A stretch of 57,055 nt of DNA from Clostridia bacterium (GTDB taxonomy: Bacteria > Bacillota > Clostridia > Oscillospirales > CAG-272): assembly GCA_017517745.1 (NCBI GenBank), contig JAFWYJ010000003.1, positions 1 to 57,055 on the forward strand. The letters run 5' to 3'. The position numbers and the translations under genes were made by a program. This document shows, one piece after another, positions 43,912-52,378 of the stretch (position 1 is its first letter; each line of letters opens with the position of its first letter). Below the pieces are notes generated by a model. That model ran no database searches, had not been told where the DNA came from, and was given only the letters and a program-made list of their open reading frames with translations.

Positions 43912-44925
43912 TCAGAACTGCTCGAGGAAACGCTCGTCGTTTTCGTAGAACAGACGGATGTCGTCGATGCCGTATTTTGTCATTGCGATACGCTCCACAC
44001 CCAGTCCGAATGCAAATCCGGAATACTCTTCGGGATCAATGCCGCAATTGGAAAGGACGAAGGGGTGAACCATACCCGCGCCCAAGATCTCGATCCAGCC
44101 TTCGCCCTTGCAAAGTCTGCAGCCCTTGCCGCCGCAAACGAAGCAGGAAACGTCGACCTCAGCCGAAGGCTCGGTGAACGGGAAGTGGTGAGGACGGAAA
44201 CGGATCTTGGTGCTCTCGCCGAACATCTTTTTTGCGAAGATCTCAAGCGTACCCTTCAGGTCTCCCATGGTGATTCCCTTGTCGACCACCAATCCCTCGA
44301 GCTGATGGAAGAGGGGAGAGTGGGTGGAATCAAGTGCATCCGAGCGGTAGACACGGCCGGGCGAGATGATGCGGATCGGAGGCTTTTTGTGCTCCATCGT
44401 GCGCACCTGCACGGGAGAGGTCTGCGAGCGGAGCAGGACGTTTTCCGCGATATAGAAGGTGTCCTGCGTATCGCGTGCGGGGTGATTTTCGGGAATATTC
44501 AATGCCTGGAAGTTGTAGTAATCAAGCTCCACCTCAGGACCTTCGACAATCGAAAATCCCATGCCGATGAAGATGTTTTCAAGTTCTCTCTGAACCTGTG
44601 TCAGGGGATGGATGTGTCCCACGGGCGTCTCGGTGGCGGGCATGGTGACGTCGAGCTTTTCCGCTTTCAGCTGTTCCTCCAGTGCCTTTGCCTGCAGTTC
44701 CTTTGTCTTTTGTGCCAACGCCGCCTCGATGTCGGCGCGCACCTCGTTTGCCAATTGACCGATGACGGGGCGTTCTTCTGCGGAAAGTGCGCCCATGCCG
44801 CGCAACACGGCGGTCAATTCACCCTTTTTTCCGAGGTATTTGATTTTGATCTGTTCCAGATCAGCGTTCGTGTCTTGGATTTGCCCCAAGGCTTCGATTC
44901 GAATTTGTGTCAGTTTTTCCTTCAT
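43912..44925 (-). CDS. pheS: Phenylalanyl-tRNA synthetase alpha subunit
   Basis: Catalytic subunit, 337 residues. An N-terminal coiled-coil arm (~1-85) is followed by the class II catalytic domain: [19 protein letters not shown], the [20 protein letters not shown] motif 2 region, and [14 protein letters not shown] CxxC-type cluster ([17 protein letters not shown]) lies in the expected insertion. The ATG at 44925 is chosen because AAAGGA is about ten bases upstream; any longer reading would pass through the T-box leader and is not credible. First gene of pheS-pheT. Confidence 0.97.
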   Translation of the reverse strand: MKEKLTQIRIEALGQIQDTNADLEQIKIKYLGKKGELTAVLRGMGALSAEERPVIGQLANEVRADIEAALAQKTKELQAKALEEQLKAEKLDVTMPATETPVGHIHPLTQVQRELENIFIGMGFSIVEGPEVELDYYNFQALNIPENHPARDTQDTFYIAENVLLRSQTSPVQVRTMEHKKPPIRIISPGRVYRSDALDSTHSPLFHQLEGLVVDKGITMGDLKGTLEIFAKKMFGESTKIRFRPHHFPFTEPSAEVDVSCFVCGGKGCRLCKGEGWIEILGAGMVHPFVLSNCGIDPEEYSGFAFGLGVERIAMTKYGIDDIRLFYENDERFLEQF

Positions 44926-44969
44926 ACTGTACAATCCTTTCCGTGTTTTCTTGCTGTGCGGAGGGCAAC

Positions 44970-45221
44970 AAAAAAACGCCCGTCCAACGATCAGGACGAG
45001 GCGCAACACCCCCGCGGTACCACCCGATTTTCGGCTCAAAGCCAACACTTTGACGGCGGATAACGGTGCCTGCCGTACCGAACTGAGCCGCCGAGCGACG
45101 TTGATTCGGTCTGCTCCAAAGAGAAATGCCACACAAATCGGTATATGCCGCTTTCAGCCGAGGCGACACTCTCTGTGATACTGAATGATTTGAGGGCGAG
45201 CTTTATCATCGCATTTCAACA
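44970..45221 (-). promoter_or_regulatory. T-box riboswitch leader of pheST
   Basis: The conserved T-box sequence GGGTGGTACCGCGG is at 45025-45012 on the minus strand. It is followed by an intrinsic terminator (45003-44977, CGCCTCGTCC / GGACGGGCG with one bulge, then seven Ts) that competes with the antiterminator. A long Stem I region lies upstream, and a UUC triplet at 45125-45123 is a plausible phenylalanine specifier; I could not prove its position in the specifier loop. Uncharged tRNA-Phe would favour read-through into pheS. This leader and the neighbouring promoter and terminator fill the 413 bases between pheS and the next gene. Confidence 0.95.
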
Positions 45222-45227
45222 AACATT

Positions 45228-45256
45228 AGTATAACACATTTTTTGAGAGTTGTCAA
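45228..45256 (-). promoter_or_regulatory. SigA promoter of the pheST leader
   Basis: On the minus strand TTGACA (45256-45251), 17-base spacer, TATACT (45233-45228). Confidence 0.92.
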
Positions 45257-45290
45257 GATATTTGAGAAAAATTCTTCCTTATAGAATATA

Positions 45291-45326
45291 TAAAAGGAAA
45301 GGCGGAGAACCGAAGTTCTCCGCCTT
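45291..45326 (-). terminator. Terminator of the peptide-binding protein gene
   Basis: A 12-bp stem AAGGCGGAGAAC / GTTCTCCGCCTT. On the minus strand the loop is a C-UUCG-G tetraloop and TTTCCTTTT follows. Confidence 0.88.
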
Positions 45327-45338
45327 GTGGAGTTTTGT

Positions 45339-47876
45339 TTATTTACCGATCTTGTCCCAATCGATCTTGGGGAATTCGGAGAAAATGGAAATAATTTCCG
45401 TTTCTGTCTCGTCTTCTTCTTGACCTTCTTTTACGTAAGTGTAAGTATAGGTTTCGTAATCCTTCAATTCCGTTTTGCGGAAATCAGCGGGAACGTAGTA
45501 GGTGTTGGTGACGTTGGTGATCTGGTCACTGACAATCACGGCGTTCTGGTTGAAGAGGACGGGGATCACGGGAAGATCCTGCATCAAAATGAACTCTGCC
45601 TTGTGGAGCAGAACTGCTTTCTGCTTGGTCCAATCGTCTTTGTTTTCAGAGGGAGTGATACCGTTTTCCGCGTAGATGGCTTTGACGATGTCATACAGCG
45701 TTCTCGCATCCGCAAACTTTGCCCCATCCATTGCATCCTGCGCGGAAGCGATGATGGCGTTGGCTGCCATGTAAACCTTTTCTGCGGCAGCAGCATAAGC
45801 GGCGTTCAGCTCAGAAGCGGTGAGTTGATCGTTGTCGGTCACTTTGAGTGCGGCAATCACGTTCGAGATGGCGAAGTTAATGTCATCTTTTCTGGTGTGG
45901 CTCTGATTGGAAATTTCAAAGGAGCGGGTCAAATCCAACACGGCTTTCTGAAGAGCGGGAAGGGTTTTTTCGAAATTCAGGCTCTTTTCGTTTGCTGCAG
46001 CGGCGGACAAACCGGCAGAAGCCGAACGCTTGGCATCATTGGCAAGCGCACGTGCGGATTGTGCCAACATTGTTGCCATTTCAATATAGGGCTGCTTCGT
46101 TTTGATTTTTGCCAGTGTCGCGGAAGTGGTAGAATCAATCCTTGCGAAATAGGGAATATAGTAAACAGCTTCCATCAAGTTGTTGTATTCCATGCACATA
46201 TAACCGGTGGAGTTGTTGTTTAACAGGTAGTTGGTGGTGTCAAAGCCGGTTTCTTCATCCTTGTAGGTTGCGATATTCAAGCTCATGCCGGAGAATGCGG
46301 TTGCATAGTTGGAGAGCATCGAATATGCATCCACAGAGAATGCATTGTAATCAAATGCGATCACTTCATAATTATTATGCTGAAGCGCTTCGATGAAACG
46401 GTCATCACAGATATCGTTCGGAGAGTCATCTACCTCTTTGAAGTAGTCGTTGTTGGTGATCGGAGTGATCTCTTCAACCGTTACGTTGAAGCCGAGTGCC
46501 TTCCATGCTTCTGCGATCTGCGTTACGATCGTGATATTTTCTGCATCATAAGCAGGAACCTTGATGCCGAAAGAATACTTGGATGCATCGATTCCCGCAC
46601 CGGTCAAAAGTGCCTTTGCGCCATCGAGGTTTGCGGTGGTTGTGAGAAGATTGCCGCCCGTCGTGCGGAAATCGGCTTTCGAGATCTTGCCGCCTTCAAA
46701 GATACCGGGGCAAACAAGACCGGATGCTGCCGTTGCATAAACGACAGATTTCGCGATCGCCTCACGGTCGATTGCCATGGAAAGTGCCTGACGAACGACC
46801 TTGTTTGCAAAGAGCATCGTACCGTCGGCGCCGTCATCAATCACGGCATATTCATTCAGATAGCAAACGAAAGTGGAGAGTGCATTGCTGACCTGTGCCT
46901 GCTCGGCGACAAGCGCATCGTTTCTGAGAGAAAGCGGAATGCTTCCCATGTAGAAGAGCTTTCCGTTCTTGTAGTCCTCCAACAGTTGCTCGGGCGTCTT
47001 GGTGCAATCCACGAGAATGCGGTAGTTGGCGACAGACTTATCGATCGCGTCGCGCTGGGTATCACGCATATAATAGGTGTTACGCTCAAGATAGAAGTAG
47101 CTGACCTCCTTGAGAGTGGAGGGACCGGGCTTCACTTCGCCGTTTTCATTCTTGGCATATTCATCCATGATTGTGATTGTGGTTCCGTTTTCATTCAGAA
47201 TGTCACTGTAAATGATTTTTCCGAGCTTGTAGGGACCGCTGGTGACCATGGTGGAGTTTTTCTTTGCCCAGTCAGCGTTCTTGGTAACGTAATTTTCCAG
47301 AAGGGGAGCGGTTGCGACACTGGTCAGATTGAGAATGAACTGATCATAGTCGATCTCGCCCTCAAAGGTGATCTTCAACGTGTCGATTCCAACTGCTTCG
47401 ATACCCACGTTGTCAATACTCTCGTCGCCTTCCTTGACTGCACGGGCATTCTTGATGTCAAACAAGAGGGAAGCCGCCTCAAAGTTGTTGGAGGAGGTCA
47501 ACAGACGTCTCCATGCAAACGCGACGTCATCAGCACTCAGCTGGGTGCCGTTGCTCCAATAGGTTTCCTTCAAAACGATTTCCATGTATTTTTCTTTGGT
47601 TCTTTGGTCTTCTGCGAATCTGTAGTCCTTTGCCAATGACTTCTTCACGCTGCCGTCTGCTTCGAGCTTAAACAGCGTTTCAAACATCAGGCTGACAACG
47701 TTGACGGCATCCGCGTTGTAGTACGCGTTTGCGGGGTCAAAGTCATAAATGTCATCGGTCAGATACATAGTGATGTACGCACCGGGATCTTCCTCTGACT
47801 TTTTCTTTGCGCAAGCAGTGAAGCAGAAGAGAAGCATGACGGCGGCCAAAAGAAGTGCAATGATCCGTTTTGACAT
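45339..47876 (-). CDS. ABC transporter substrate-binding lipoprotein, family 5 (oligopeptide type), oversized
   Basis: A predicted lipoprotein of 845 residues, with signal peptide and lipobox FTAC (Cys22). The family 5 fold is recognisable: VSLMFETLFKLEADGSVKKS, then LAKDY; TYWSNGTQLSADDVAFAWRR; VVRQALSMAIDREAIAKSVV; and near the C terminus HKAEFILMQDLPVIPVLFNQ. Relatives are usually 500-600 residues. Here an Ala-rich helical insert of roughly 150 residues (around 585-745) separates the last two family blocks. No permease or ATPase genes are adjacent, so it is an orphan receptor. AGGAGG lies ~12 bases before ATG at 47876. Confidence 0.88.
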   Translation of the reverse strand: MSKRIIALLLAAVMLLFCFTACAKKKSEEDPGAYITMYLTDDIYDFDPANAYYNADAVNVVSLMFETLFKLEADGSVKKSLAKDYRFAEDQRTKEKYMEIVLKETYWSNGTQLSADDVAFAWRRLLTSSNNFEAASLLFDIKNARAVKEGDESIDNVGIEAVGIDTLKITFEGEIDYDQFILNLTSVATAPLLENYVTKNADWAKKNSTMVTSGPYKLGKIIYSDILNENGTTITIMDEYAKNENGEVKPGPSTLKEVSYFYLERNTYYMRDTQRDAIDKSVANYRILVDCTKTPEQLLEDYKNGKLFYMGSIPLSLRNDALVAEQAQVSNALSTFVCYLNEYAVIDDGADGTMLFANKVVRQALSMAIDREAIAKSVVYATAASGLVCPGIFEGGKISKADFRTTGGNLLTTTANLDGAKALLTGAGIDASKYSFGIKVPAYDAENITIVTQIAEAWKALGFNVTVEEITPITNNDYFKEVDDSPNDICDDRFIEALQHNNYEVIAFDYNAFSVDAYSMLSNYATAFSGMSLNIATYKDEETGFDTTNYLLNNNSTGYMCMEYNNLMEAVYYIPYFARIDSTTSATLAKIKTKQPYIEMATMLAQSARALANDAKRSASAGLSAAAANEKSLNFEKTLPALQKAVLDLTRSFEISNQSHTRKDDINFAISNVIAALKVTDNDQLTASELNAAYAAAAEKVYMAANAIIASAQDAMDGAKFADARTLYDIVKAIYAENGITPSENKDDWTKQKAVLLHKAEFILMQDLPVIPVLFNQNAVIVSDQITNVTNTYYVPADFRKTELKDYETYTYTYVKEGQEEDETETEIISIFSEFPKIDWDKIGK

Positions 47877-47914
47877 AGTGGTGTAAATCCTCCTCATAAG
47901 TGAAAAATCGGAAT

Positions 47915-47930
47915 TGGCGCGATCGCGCCA
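47915..47930. promoter_or_regulatory. Perfect 16-bp palindrome in the leader of the binding-protein gene
   Basis: TGGCGCGATCGCGCCA is completely self-complementary and lies just downstream of the expected transcription start of the minus-strand gene. It could be an operator acting as a block to elongation or initiation. It is too tight to form a normal hairpin loop. Confidence 0.45.
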
Positions 47931-47944
47931 TAATGTACCCCTAT

Positions 47945-47973
47945 ATTATAAACTATTTTATAAGAAATTGCAA
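47945..47973 (-). promoter_or_regulatory. SigA promoter of the peptide-binding protein gene
   Basis: On the minus strand TTGCAA (47973-47968), 17-base spacer, TATAAT (47950-47945), 69 bases before the start codon. Confidence 0.8.
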
Positions 47974-47993
47974 TAGATTCACAAATTTTTTAA

Positions 47994-48024
47994 TGTATAT
48001 TTTGTTAATTTTCTTCCGAAAGTA
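47994..48024 (+). promoter_or_regulatory. Weak SigG-like promoter candidate for gpr
   Basis: TGTATA at 47994-47999 fits the SigG -35 (GnATA core). After 18 bases GAAAGTA matches only four of seven positions of CATACTA. gpr is a SigG gene in Bacillus, so the position is sensible, but the -10 is poor. Confidence 0.25.
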
Positions 48025-48066
48025 ATGAAAAGCGATGTGATCATAAAAAACAAGGAGTGAAAAACG

Positions 48067-48957
48067 ATGGATTTTTACGTGAGAAGCGATCTTGCTTGTG
48101 AAAGCAATTGTGAGGATTTTGGGAAGCTCGAGGGAGCCGATTGGAGTGTGGATGAAAAATCGGGGTTTCGTGTCAGTCGTTTGGAGATCAGATCCTCGGA
48201 GGCGGCGCGCAGATTGGAACGCGAAAAAGGGTGCTATCTGACAGTGGAATGCGGAAGAATGAATCACTTGGGTGAGGATGATGCGAGACTGTTGGAATGT
48301 TTGTTGGCTGAGGAACTGCGCGGGATGGCGGAACGCCTTTGCGGAAAGGCGTTGGACAGCGATTTCGGTGTTTTTGTGGCGGGACTCGGGAACGTCGAGA
48401 TGACCGCGGACGCCGTCGGCCCAAAGACCGTGCGCAAGCTCACGGCAACGCGTCATTTGAAGGACTACGAAACGGGGTTGTATCGAGAGATTGGGTGCGC
48501 ATCTCTTTCCACGCTCGCGCCGGGCGTTTTGGGGCAGACGGGGATCGAAACGCTGGAGCTGTTGCGCGGAGCCGTTCGGTACGTCCGCCCGGACGTGGCG
48601 ATTGTCGTGGATGCCTTGGCAGCGCGTAGCTGTGATCGCCTGGCATCGACGGTACAGATCAGCGATGCGGGGATTCATCCCGGCTCCGGCGTGGGGAACC
48701 ATCGCCGCGCGATCTGTGCCGAGACTTTGGAAGTTCCCGTCATCGCGATCGGCGTTCCCACCGTGGTGAATTCCTCCACACTGGTTTATGACGCCCTGAG
48801 TACGGCGGGGATTTGCGAGATTGATGATTCGTTGCGGCAGGTGTTGGAGAACGGAAAAAGCTTTTTTGTTTCCCCGAAAGAGAGCGACGTGATCACCGAA
48901 GAGGTCTCCAATCTGCTGGCGAACGCCATTGGCTTGGCGTTCACGGGAATCGTTTGA
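48067..48957 (+). CDS. gpr: GPR germination endopeptidase
   Basis: Spore protease that degrades small acid-soluble DNA-binding proteins at germination; made as a zymogen in the forespore. 296 residues, somewhat shorter than B. subtilis GPR (368). The family blocks are present: an N-terminal propeptide-like start (MDFYVRSDLACES), VFVAGLGNVEMTADAVGPKT with the downstream TATRHL, PDVAIVVDALAARS, and ISDAGIHPGSGVGNHRRAI. AAGGAGTG precedes ATG. spoIIP follows after 84 bases; gpr-spoIIP is a conserved pair in spore formers. Confidence 0.95.
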   Translation: MDFYVRSDLACESNCEDFGKLEGADWSVDEKSGFRVSRLEIRSSEAARRLEREKGCYLTVECGRMNHLGEDDARLLECLLAEELRGMAERLCGKALDSDFGVFVAGLGNVEMTADAVGPKTVRKLTATRHLKDYETGLYREIGCASLSTLAPGVLGQTGIETLELLRGAVRYVRPDVAIVVDALAARSCDRLASTVQISDAGIHPGSGVGNHRRAICAETLEVPVIAIGVPTVVNSSTLVYDALSTAGICEIDDSLRQVLENGKSFFVSPKESDVITEEVSNLLANAIGLAFTGIV

Positions 48958-49041
48958 GACGGGGAAGGTTTCATATTTTGGCTTCCGACGGCATATAGTG
49001 GAGCAAGAGATCAGCTTTTTGGAAGGAGTAAAAGGAAAACA

Positions 49042-50115
49042 ATGGAACAAAAACCGATGCAAGGTGCTCTGCCTTCCGGCGGGCAGAAGGTGTCATTGGA
49101 AGGTACTTTTCGTGGAAAATACCGCGTTTTTGCAGTATTTTTGATTTGTTGCGCCCTCTTGGTTGCCGCCTTTGCATTCAGCGCGGTCTGGATGCACCGA
49201 GGTGGAGAGGATTGGTTTTTCGGCTTCGGCGGACACGATGCGAGTGAGAGTGAGCCGAGCGACACAGCGATGCCCGAGAGCGAGAGCAAACCGCCGATCT
49301 CGCAAGAACCCGCCCTCCCGGAGATTCCGAAAGATGCCGTATCCGTGACAGACAAGGATCTCTCCGCCGTTTCTTTGGGGCGATTCTATTTACATAATGA
49401 AACAATCTATCATCCCGATGTCGAGCGTCTGCTTGAAGAAGATCTTTCTCGCCCCGCTGCGACCGATCGACCGACCGTTCTGATCCTGCACACCCATACG
49501 AGCGAGAGCTATCTGCCGCAGGGAACGGCGTATATTACCGAGCCGCACGGAGACCTGATCTATTCGCGCGATGAGAAGGAGAATATCCTTGCAGTCGGGG
49601 AGACGTTGTGTCGGGCTTTGAACGAAAAAGGCATCACCGCACTTCATTGTACGGTGATGCATGATGAGCCGAGCATGAGCGGTTCCTACACTCGCGCGGC
49701 GGAAACGATCAAACGATATTTGGAGCAATATCCCGAGATCGAATATGTAGTTGATCTGCACCGCGATGCAGTAACAACCGCAGACGGCAAGATTGTTCGG
49801 TCAGCGGGAAAGACCGTGTCGGGGGAAGAGGTCGCACAGATCATGGCGATCGTCGGCAGCGACGGAAACGGAACGCAACTCGATCAGTGGGAAGAGAATC
49901 TTGCTCTGGCACTGCAATTGCGCGAAAAGCTCAATGGGGAAGGCGGCTCTGTTTGCCGTCCCGTCTCCTTGCGGAACGAATCCTTCAATCAGGAATCTGC
50001 CAGGCATTCCTTGTTACTCGAGATCGGCACCTCGGGAAATTCACTTGAGGAGGCCAAGCGCGCCGCCATCCTTTTGGCGGATGCGTTGGCGGAGTTGATT
50101 CAACCTCTGTCCTGA
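49042..50115 (+). CDS. spoIIP: Stage II sporulation protein P
   Basis: Peptidoglycan amidase/endopeptidase of the SpoIID-M-P engulfment machine. 357 residues: a cytoplasmic N terminus, one membrane segment (~27-50), a Ser/Glu/Pro-rich linker (~60-100) and the catalytic domain from ~125. Zinc-related motifs: LILHTHTSESYLP, VVDLHRDAV and LLLEIGTSGNSLEEA. GGAAGGAG lies before ATG. Its last 16 bases overlap the end of a convergent small membrane-protein gene. Confidence 0.95.
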   Translation: MEQKPMQGALPSGGQKVSLEGTFRGKYRVFAVFLICCALLVAAFAFSAVWMHRGGEDWFFGFGGHDASESEPSDTAMPESESKPPISQEPALPEIPKDAVSVTDKDLSAVSLGRFYLHNETIYHPDVERLLEEDLSRPAATDRPTVLILHTHTSESYLPQGTAYITEPHGDLIYSRDEKENILAVGETLCRALNEKGITALHCTVMHDEPSMSGSYTRAAETIKRYLEQYPEIEYVVDLHRDAVTTADGKIVRSAGKTVSGEEVAQIMAIVGSDGNGTQLDQWEENLALALQLREKLNGEGGSVCRPVSLRNESFNQESARHSLLLEIGTSGNSLEEAKRAAILLADALAELIQPLS

Positions 50116-50435
50116 CGGCGACCGCGCAGACAAAGATACTCTGCGCCGATCAGGAGTGCGCCGATCAAAAGGCCGCTTCCGAGACCCAGCGTGCCGCGCT
50201 CCATCGCGCCGATCACACCGACGAATCCGATCAGACTTACGGCAACGCCGCATGCCTTTGCCAGACGGATCACCTTGGCTCTGGTTTCGGTTTTTGCAAG
50301 CGAGGAGAGGGAAGAAAGCAGTGCATCCAGTGCTCTTTGAAGCTTGCCTGCAGGCTTTCTTGCTTCTTGATAATATGCCTCGAAAATTCTTTTATTGGAA
50401 TTGAAACCTTCGTTTTGATCAAAATAAGTATTCAT
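50100..50435 (-). CDS. Small membrane protein of unknown function
   Basis: 111 residues. The polar N-terminal half has helical character (~15-65, IFEAYYQEARKPAGKLQRAL). Two hydrophobic segments follow in a hairpin at ~70-105 (AVSLIGFVGVIGAM, GLLIGALLIGAEYL). No family recognised. The ATG at 50435 has GGAGG six bases upstream and a perfect consensus promoter 43 bases away, so the gene is real and vegetatively expressed. It overlaps spoIIP tail-to-tail by 16 bases, so the two transcripts are antisense at their ends. Confidence 0.75.
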   Translation of the reverse strand: MNTYFDQNEGFNSNKRIFEAYYQEARKPAGKLQRALDALLSSLSSLAKTETRAKVIRLAKACGVAVSLIGFVGVIGAMERGTLGLGSGLLIGALLIGAEYLCLRGRRQDRG

Positions 50436-50477
50436 AAACAACCTCCATAATACCAAAAATGGAACTTTCTTGCCTGT

Positions 50478-50506
50478 ATTATAGCACATCCTCCGCTGCT
50501 TGTCAA
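50478..50506 (-). promoter_or_regulatory. Perfect SigA promoter of the small membrane-protein gene
   Basis: On the minus strand TTGACA (50506-50501), 17-base spacer, TATAAT (50483-50478). Confidence 0.93.
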
Positions 50507-50548
50507 TAGGTTTTTTCCGAAAAAAGAAAAATTTTTTCAAAAAACTAT

Positions 50549-50577
50549 TTACAAACTCGAAAAAGCATGGTATAATA
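50549..50577 (+). promoter_or_regulatory. SigA promoter of the XRE-S24 repressor gene
   Basis: TTTACA (50549-50554), 17-base spacer, TATAAT (50572-50577). No SOS-box-like sequence was seen. Confidence 0.9.
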
Positions 50578-50607
50578 CTATCGTAAACGGAAAAACGGAG
50601 GCGCGAA

Positions 50608-51420
50608 ATGGAAACCTATCTCGACCGTATTAAAAAATTGAAGAGCGAGCAAAAGTTGACCAACGATCAGTTGGCAGAGCGTTCGGGAATCCCGTTGGGA
50701 ACACTGAGCAAGATCCTTGCGGGAATGAGCGACTCTCCCAAGCTGTCCACCATGATCGCCCTTTGCGGCGCGCTGGGATGCTCGGTCGAATACGTTGTCA
50801 ACGGAACACCGGAGAATCATCATAATTATACGCTGAGCGCGGAGGAGATCTCCGTGATGGAGAATTACCGTCGCCTCGACCACTGGGGAAAATCTCTGGT
50901 TGACACGGTGCTTTCCAAGGAGCTTGAGCGTGTCGGCAAGAGCGAGGAGGAAGCGCCGATGCCGGTTCAATCCGAGAAAAAGAGCGCCAAAATCCTGACA
51001 CCGATCTCGGCGGTCAACCGTTATGCGGGAGAGCCGAAGGCACGCACGGGAAAGAGGCAGATTTCTCTGTACGAGCTTCCCGTTTCTGCCGGAAGCGGCG
51101 CCTATCTTGACCGGACGGATGCCGCCAAAATCACCATTCCCGACAGCAACAAAACCGCGGAGGCGGACTACGCGCTTCGCATCAGCGGCAACAGCATGGA
51201 GCCGAAATATCATAATGGAGACATCCTGTTGGTGCAATCCACCGACGGGGTGGAGGACGGAGAGCTTGGCATTTTCCTTTTGGATGGGTGCGGATTTTTC
51301 AAGCAGTTTGCCGGTGACCGTCTTTTGTCGCTCAATTCTGAGTACGGTCCGATCCTGCTCAAGGATTTTTCCGACGTGCGATGCAAGGGCCGCGTGGTCG
51401 GACGACTCAAGCGCAGATAA
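50608..51420 (+). CDS. LexA-like self-cleaving repressor: XRE HTH plus S24 peptidase
   Basis: A 270-residue phage-repressor-type regulator. An N-terminal XRE HTH (~4-62, LTNDQLAERSGIPLGTLSKI) is joined by a linker to a C-terminal S24 domain. Catalytic Ser196 is in ISGNSMEPKYHNGDILLVQ and Lys232 in GFFKQFAGD. Ala161-Gly162 lies 35 residues before the Ser, the same spacing as the LexA cleavage site, so autocleavage is expected. No prophage genes are nearby. Targets are unknown; DNA damage or another stress could be the trigger. A hairpin separates it from radC. Confidence 0.87.
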   Translation: METYLDRIKKLKSEQKLTNDQLAERSGIPLGTLSKILAGMSDSPKLSTMIALCGALGCSVEYVVNGTPENHHNYTLSAEEISVMENYRRLDHWGKSLVDTVLSKELERVGKSEEEAPMPVQSEKKSAKILTPISAVNRYAGEPKARTGKRQISLYELPVSAGSGAYLDRTDAAKITIPDSNKTAEADYALRISGNSMEPKYHNGDILLVQSTDGVEDGELGIFLLDGCGFFKQFAGDRLLSLNSEYGPILLKDFSDVRCKGRVVGRLKRR

Positions 51421-51441
51421 TCACGGCGGTTTGCTTTTCAC

Positions 51442-51484
51442 AAGGGCTTTTCTTCCTTATATAATTTTTCGGAAGGAAGCCCTT
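51442..51484 (+). terminator. Probable terminator of the repressor gene
   Basis: AAGGGCT pairs with AGCCCTT, then CTTCC/GGAAG after a small internal loop. The T-tract that follows is interrupted. The hairpin covers the TTG at 51484 that could otherwise start radC, supporting ATG at 51511. Confidence 0.5.
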
Positions 51485-51510
51485 TGAGTTTTGATTTTTC
51501 GGAGAAGTGT

Positions 51511-52320
51511 ATGCAAGAGAAACCAATTCACAAAAATCACAGAAAAAGAGTCTTTGAACGCGGTTTGAAATACGGATTGGAGTCAATGAGCGACGTTCAA
51601 TTGTTGGAATCGCTTTTGTTTTACGCCCGCCCTCGCGTGGATACCAATCCCATCGCGCACGCGTTGTTGGATGAATTCGGATCGGTCAAACAAGTGCTTC
51701 AGGCACGAACCGACGAGCTTTGCCGTGTTGACGGCGTTGGGGAAACCAGCGCGTTTTTGCTTCGGCTTGTGACCGAGCTGATGCGAAGATATGAGCAAGA
51801 GCCGATCAAAAAGGGAACCACCTTCCGCGAATTGCATCAGATCGGAGATTATCTCCATCCTTATTTTATCGGTTTGAACGTCGAGCGGCTCTATTTGGCA
51901 CTCTTCAACAACAGAATGAATCTGATCGACTGTGTTTTGATCTCGGAGGGTGTGATCAATTGCACCGATGCTTCTTTGCGCAAGATCTCCGAGATTGCTT
52001 TGAACAAAGGCGCGGCGGCTGTGGTCCTGGCACACAATCATCCGGACGGCGTTGCCTATCCGTCCGCGCAGGATCTGAGTATGACCTCGACGATTGACGG
52101 CTTTTTGCGGACGATCAACGTGACCTTGGTCGAGCATTTTGTCTTCAACGAGCGTCGGTATTATCCCGTCATGAAGAATCATTACAGCAATTTTCGCGCC
52201 TCTCCGATCACGGGGGGAATCGAGCGCGAATTTTATGATCGCCTCTACCGCGGCGTGGAGGACGTTTGCGAGGTTGCACCGCTTTTTGCGGAAAATACCG
52301 AGAAAAAGCTTGAAGAATGA
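51511..52320 (+). CDS. radC: RadC/JAB-domain protein
   Basis: About 269 residues of the RadC family, historically linked to DNA repair though the biochemical function is unsettled. An N-terminal helix-hairpin-helix (ELCRVDGVGETSAFLLRLV) precedes a JAB/MPN metalloprotease-like domain with the glutamate in CVLISEG and the HxH-P-S-D cluster AHNHPDGVAYPSAQDLSMT. ATG at 51511 has GGAG six bases upstream. It ends in a bidirectional terminator facing eno. Confidence 0.88.
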   Translation: MQEKPIHKNHRKRVFERGLKYGLESMSDVQLLESLLFYARPRVDTNPIAHALLDEFGSVKQVLQARTDELCRVDGVGETSAFLLRLVTELMRRYEQEPIKKGTTFRELHQIGDYLHPYFIGLNVERLYLALFNNRMNLIDCVLISEGVINCTDASLRKISEIALNKGAAAVVLAHNHPDGVAYPSAQDLSMTSTIDGFLRTINVTLVEHFVFNERRYYPVMKNHYSNFRASPITGGIEREFYDRLYRGVEDVCEVAPLFAENTEKKLEE

Positions 52321-52329
52321 ATCAAAAAA

Positions 52330-52362
52330 GTGGGGAGAGCAGATTCGGAATGCTCTCCCCAC
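52330..52362. terminator. Bidirectional terminator between radC and eno
   Basis: A 12-bp stem GTGGGGAGAGCA / TGCTCTCCCCAC with a nine-base loop. Six Ts follow on both the plus and the minus strand. Confidence 0.93.
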
Positions 52363-52378
52363 CGGTTTTTTGTTTGGT

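Noticed and set aside
44926-45132. Upstream in-frame extension of pheS
   Set aside because: The region is the T-box leader with its terminator; the proper ribosome site is before 44925.
50608-52320. Prophage remnant suggested by an S24 repressor next to a RadC-type gene
   Set aside because: No integrase, structural genes, attachment repeats or lysis genes in the surroundings; flanks are core sporulation and glycolysis genes.
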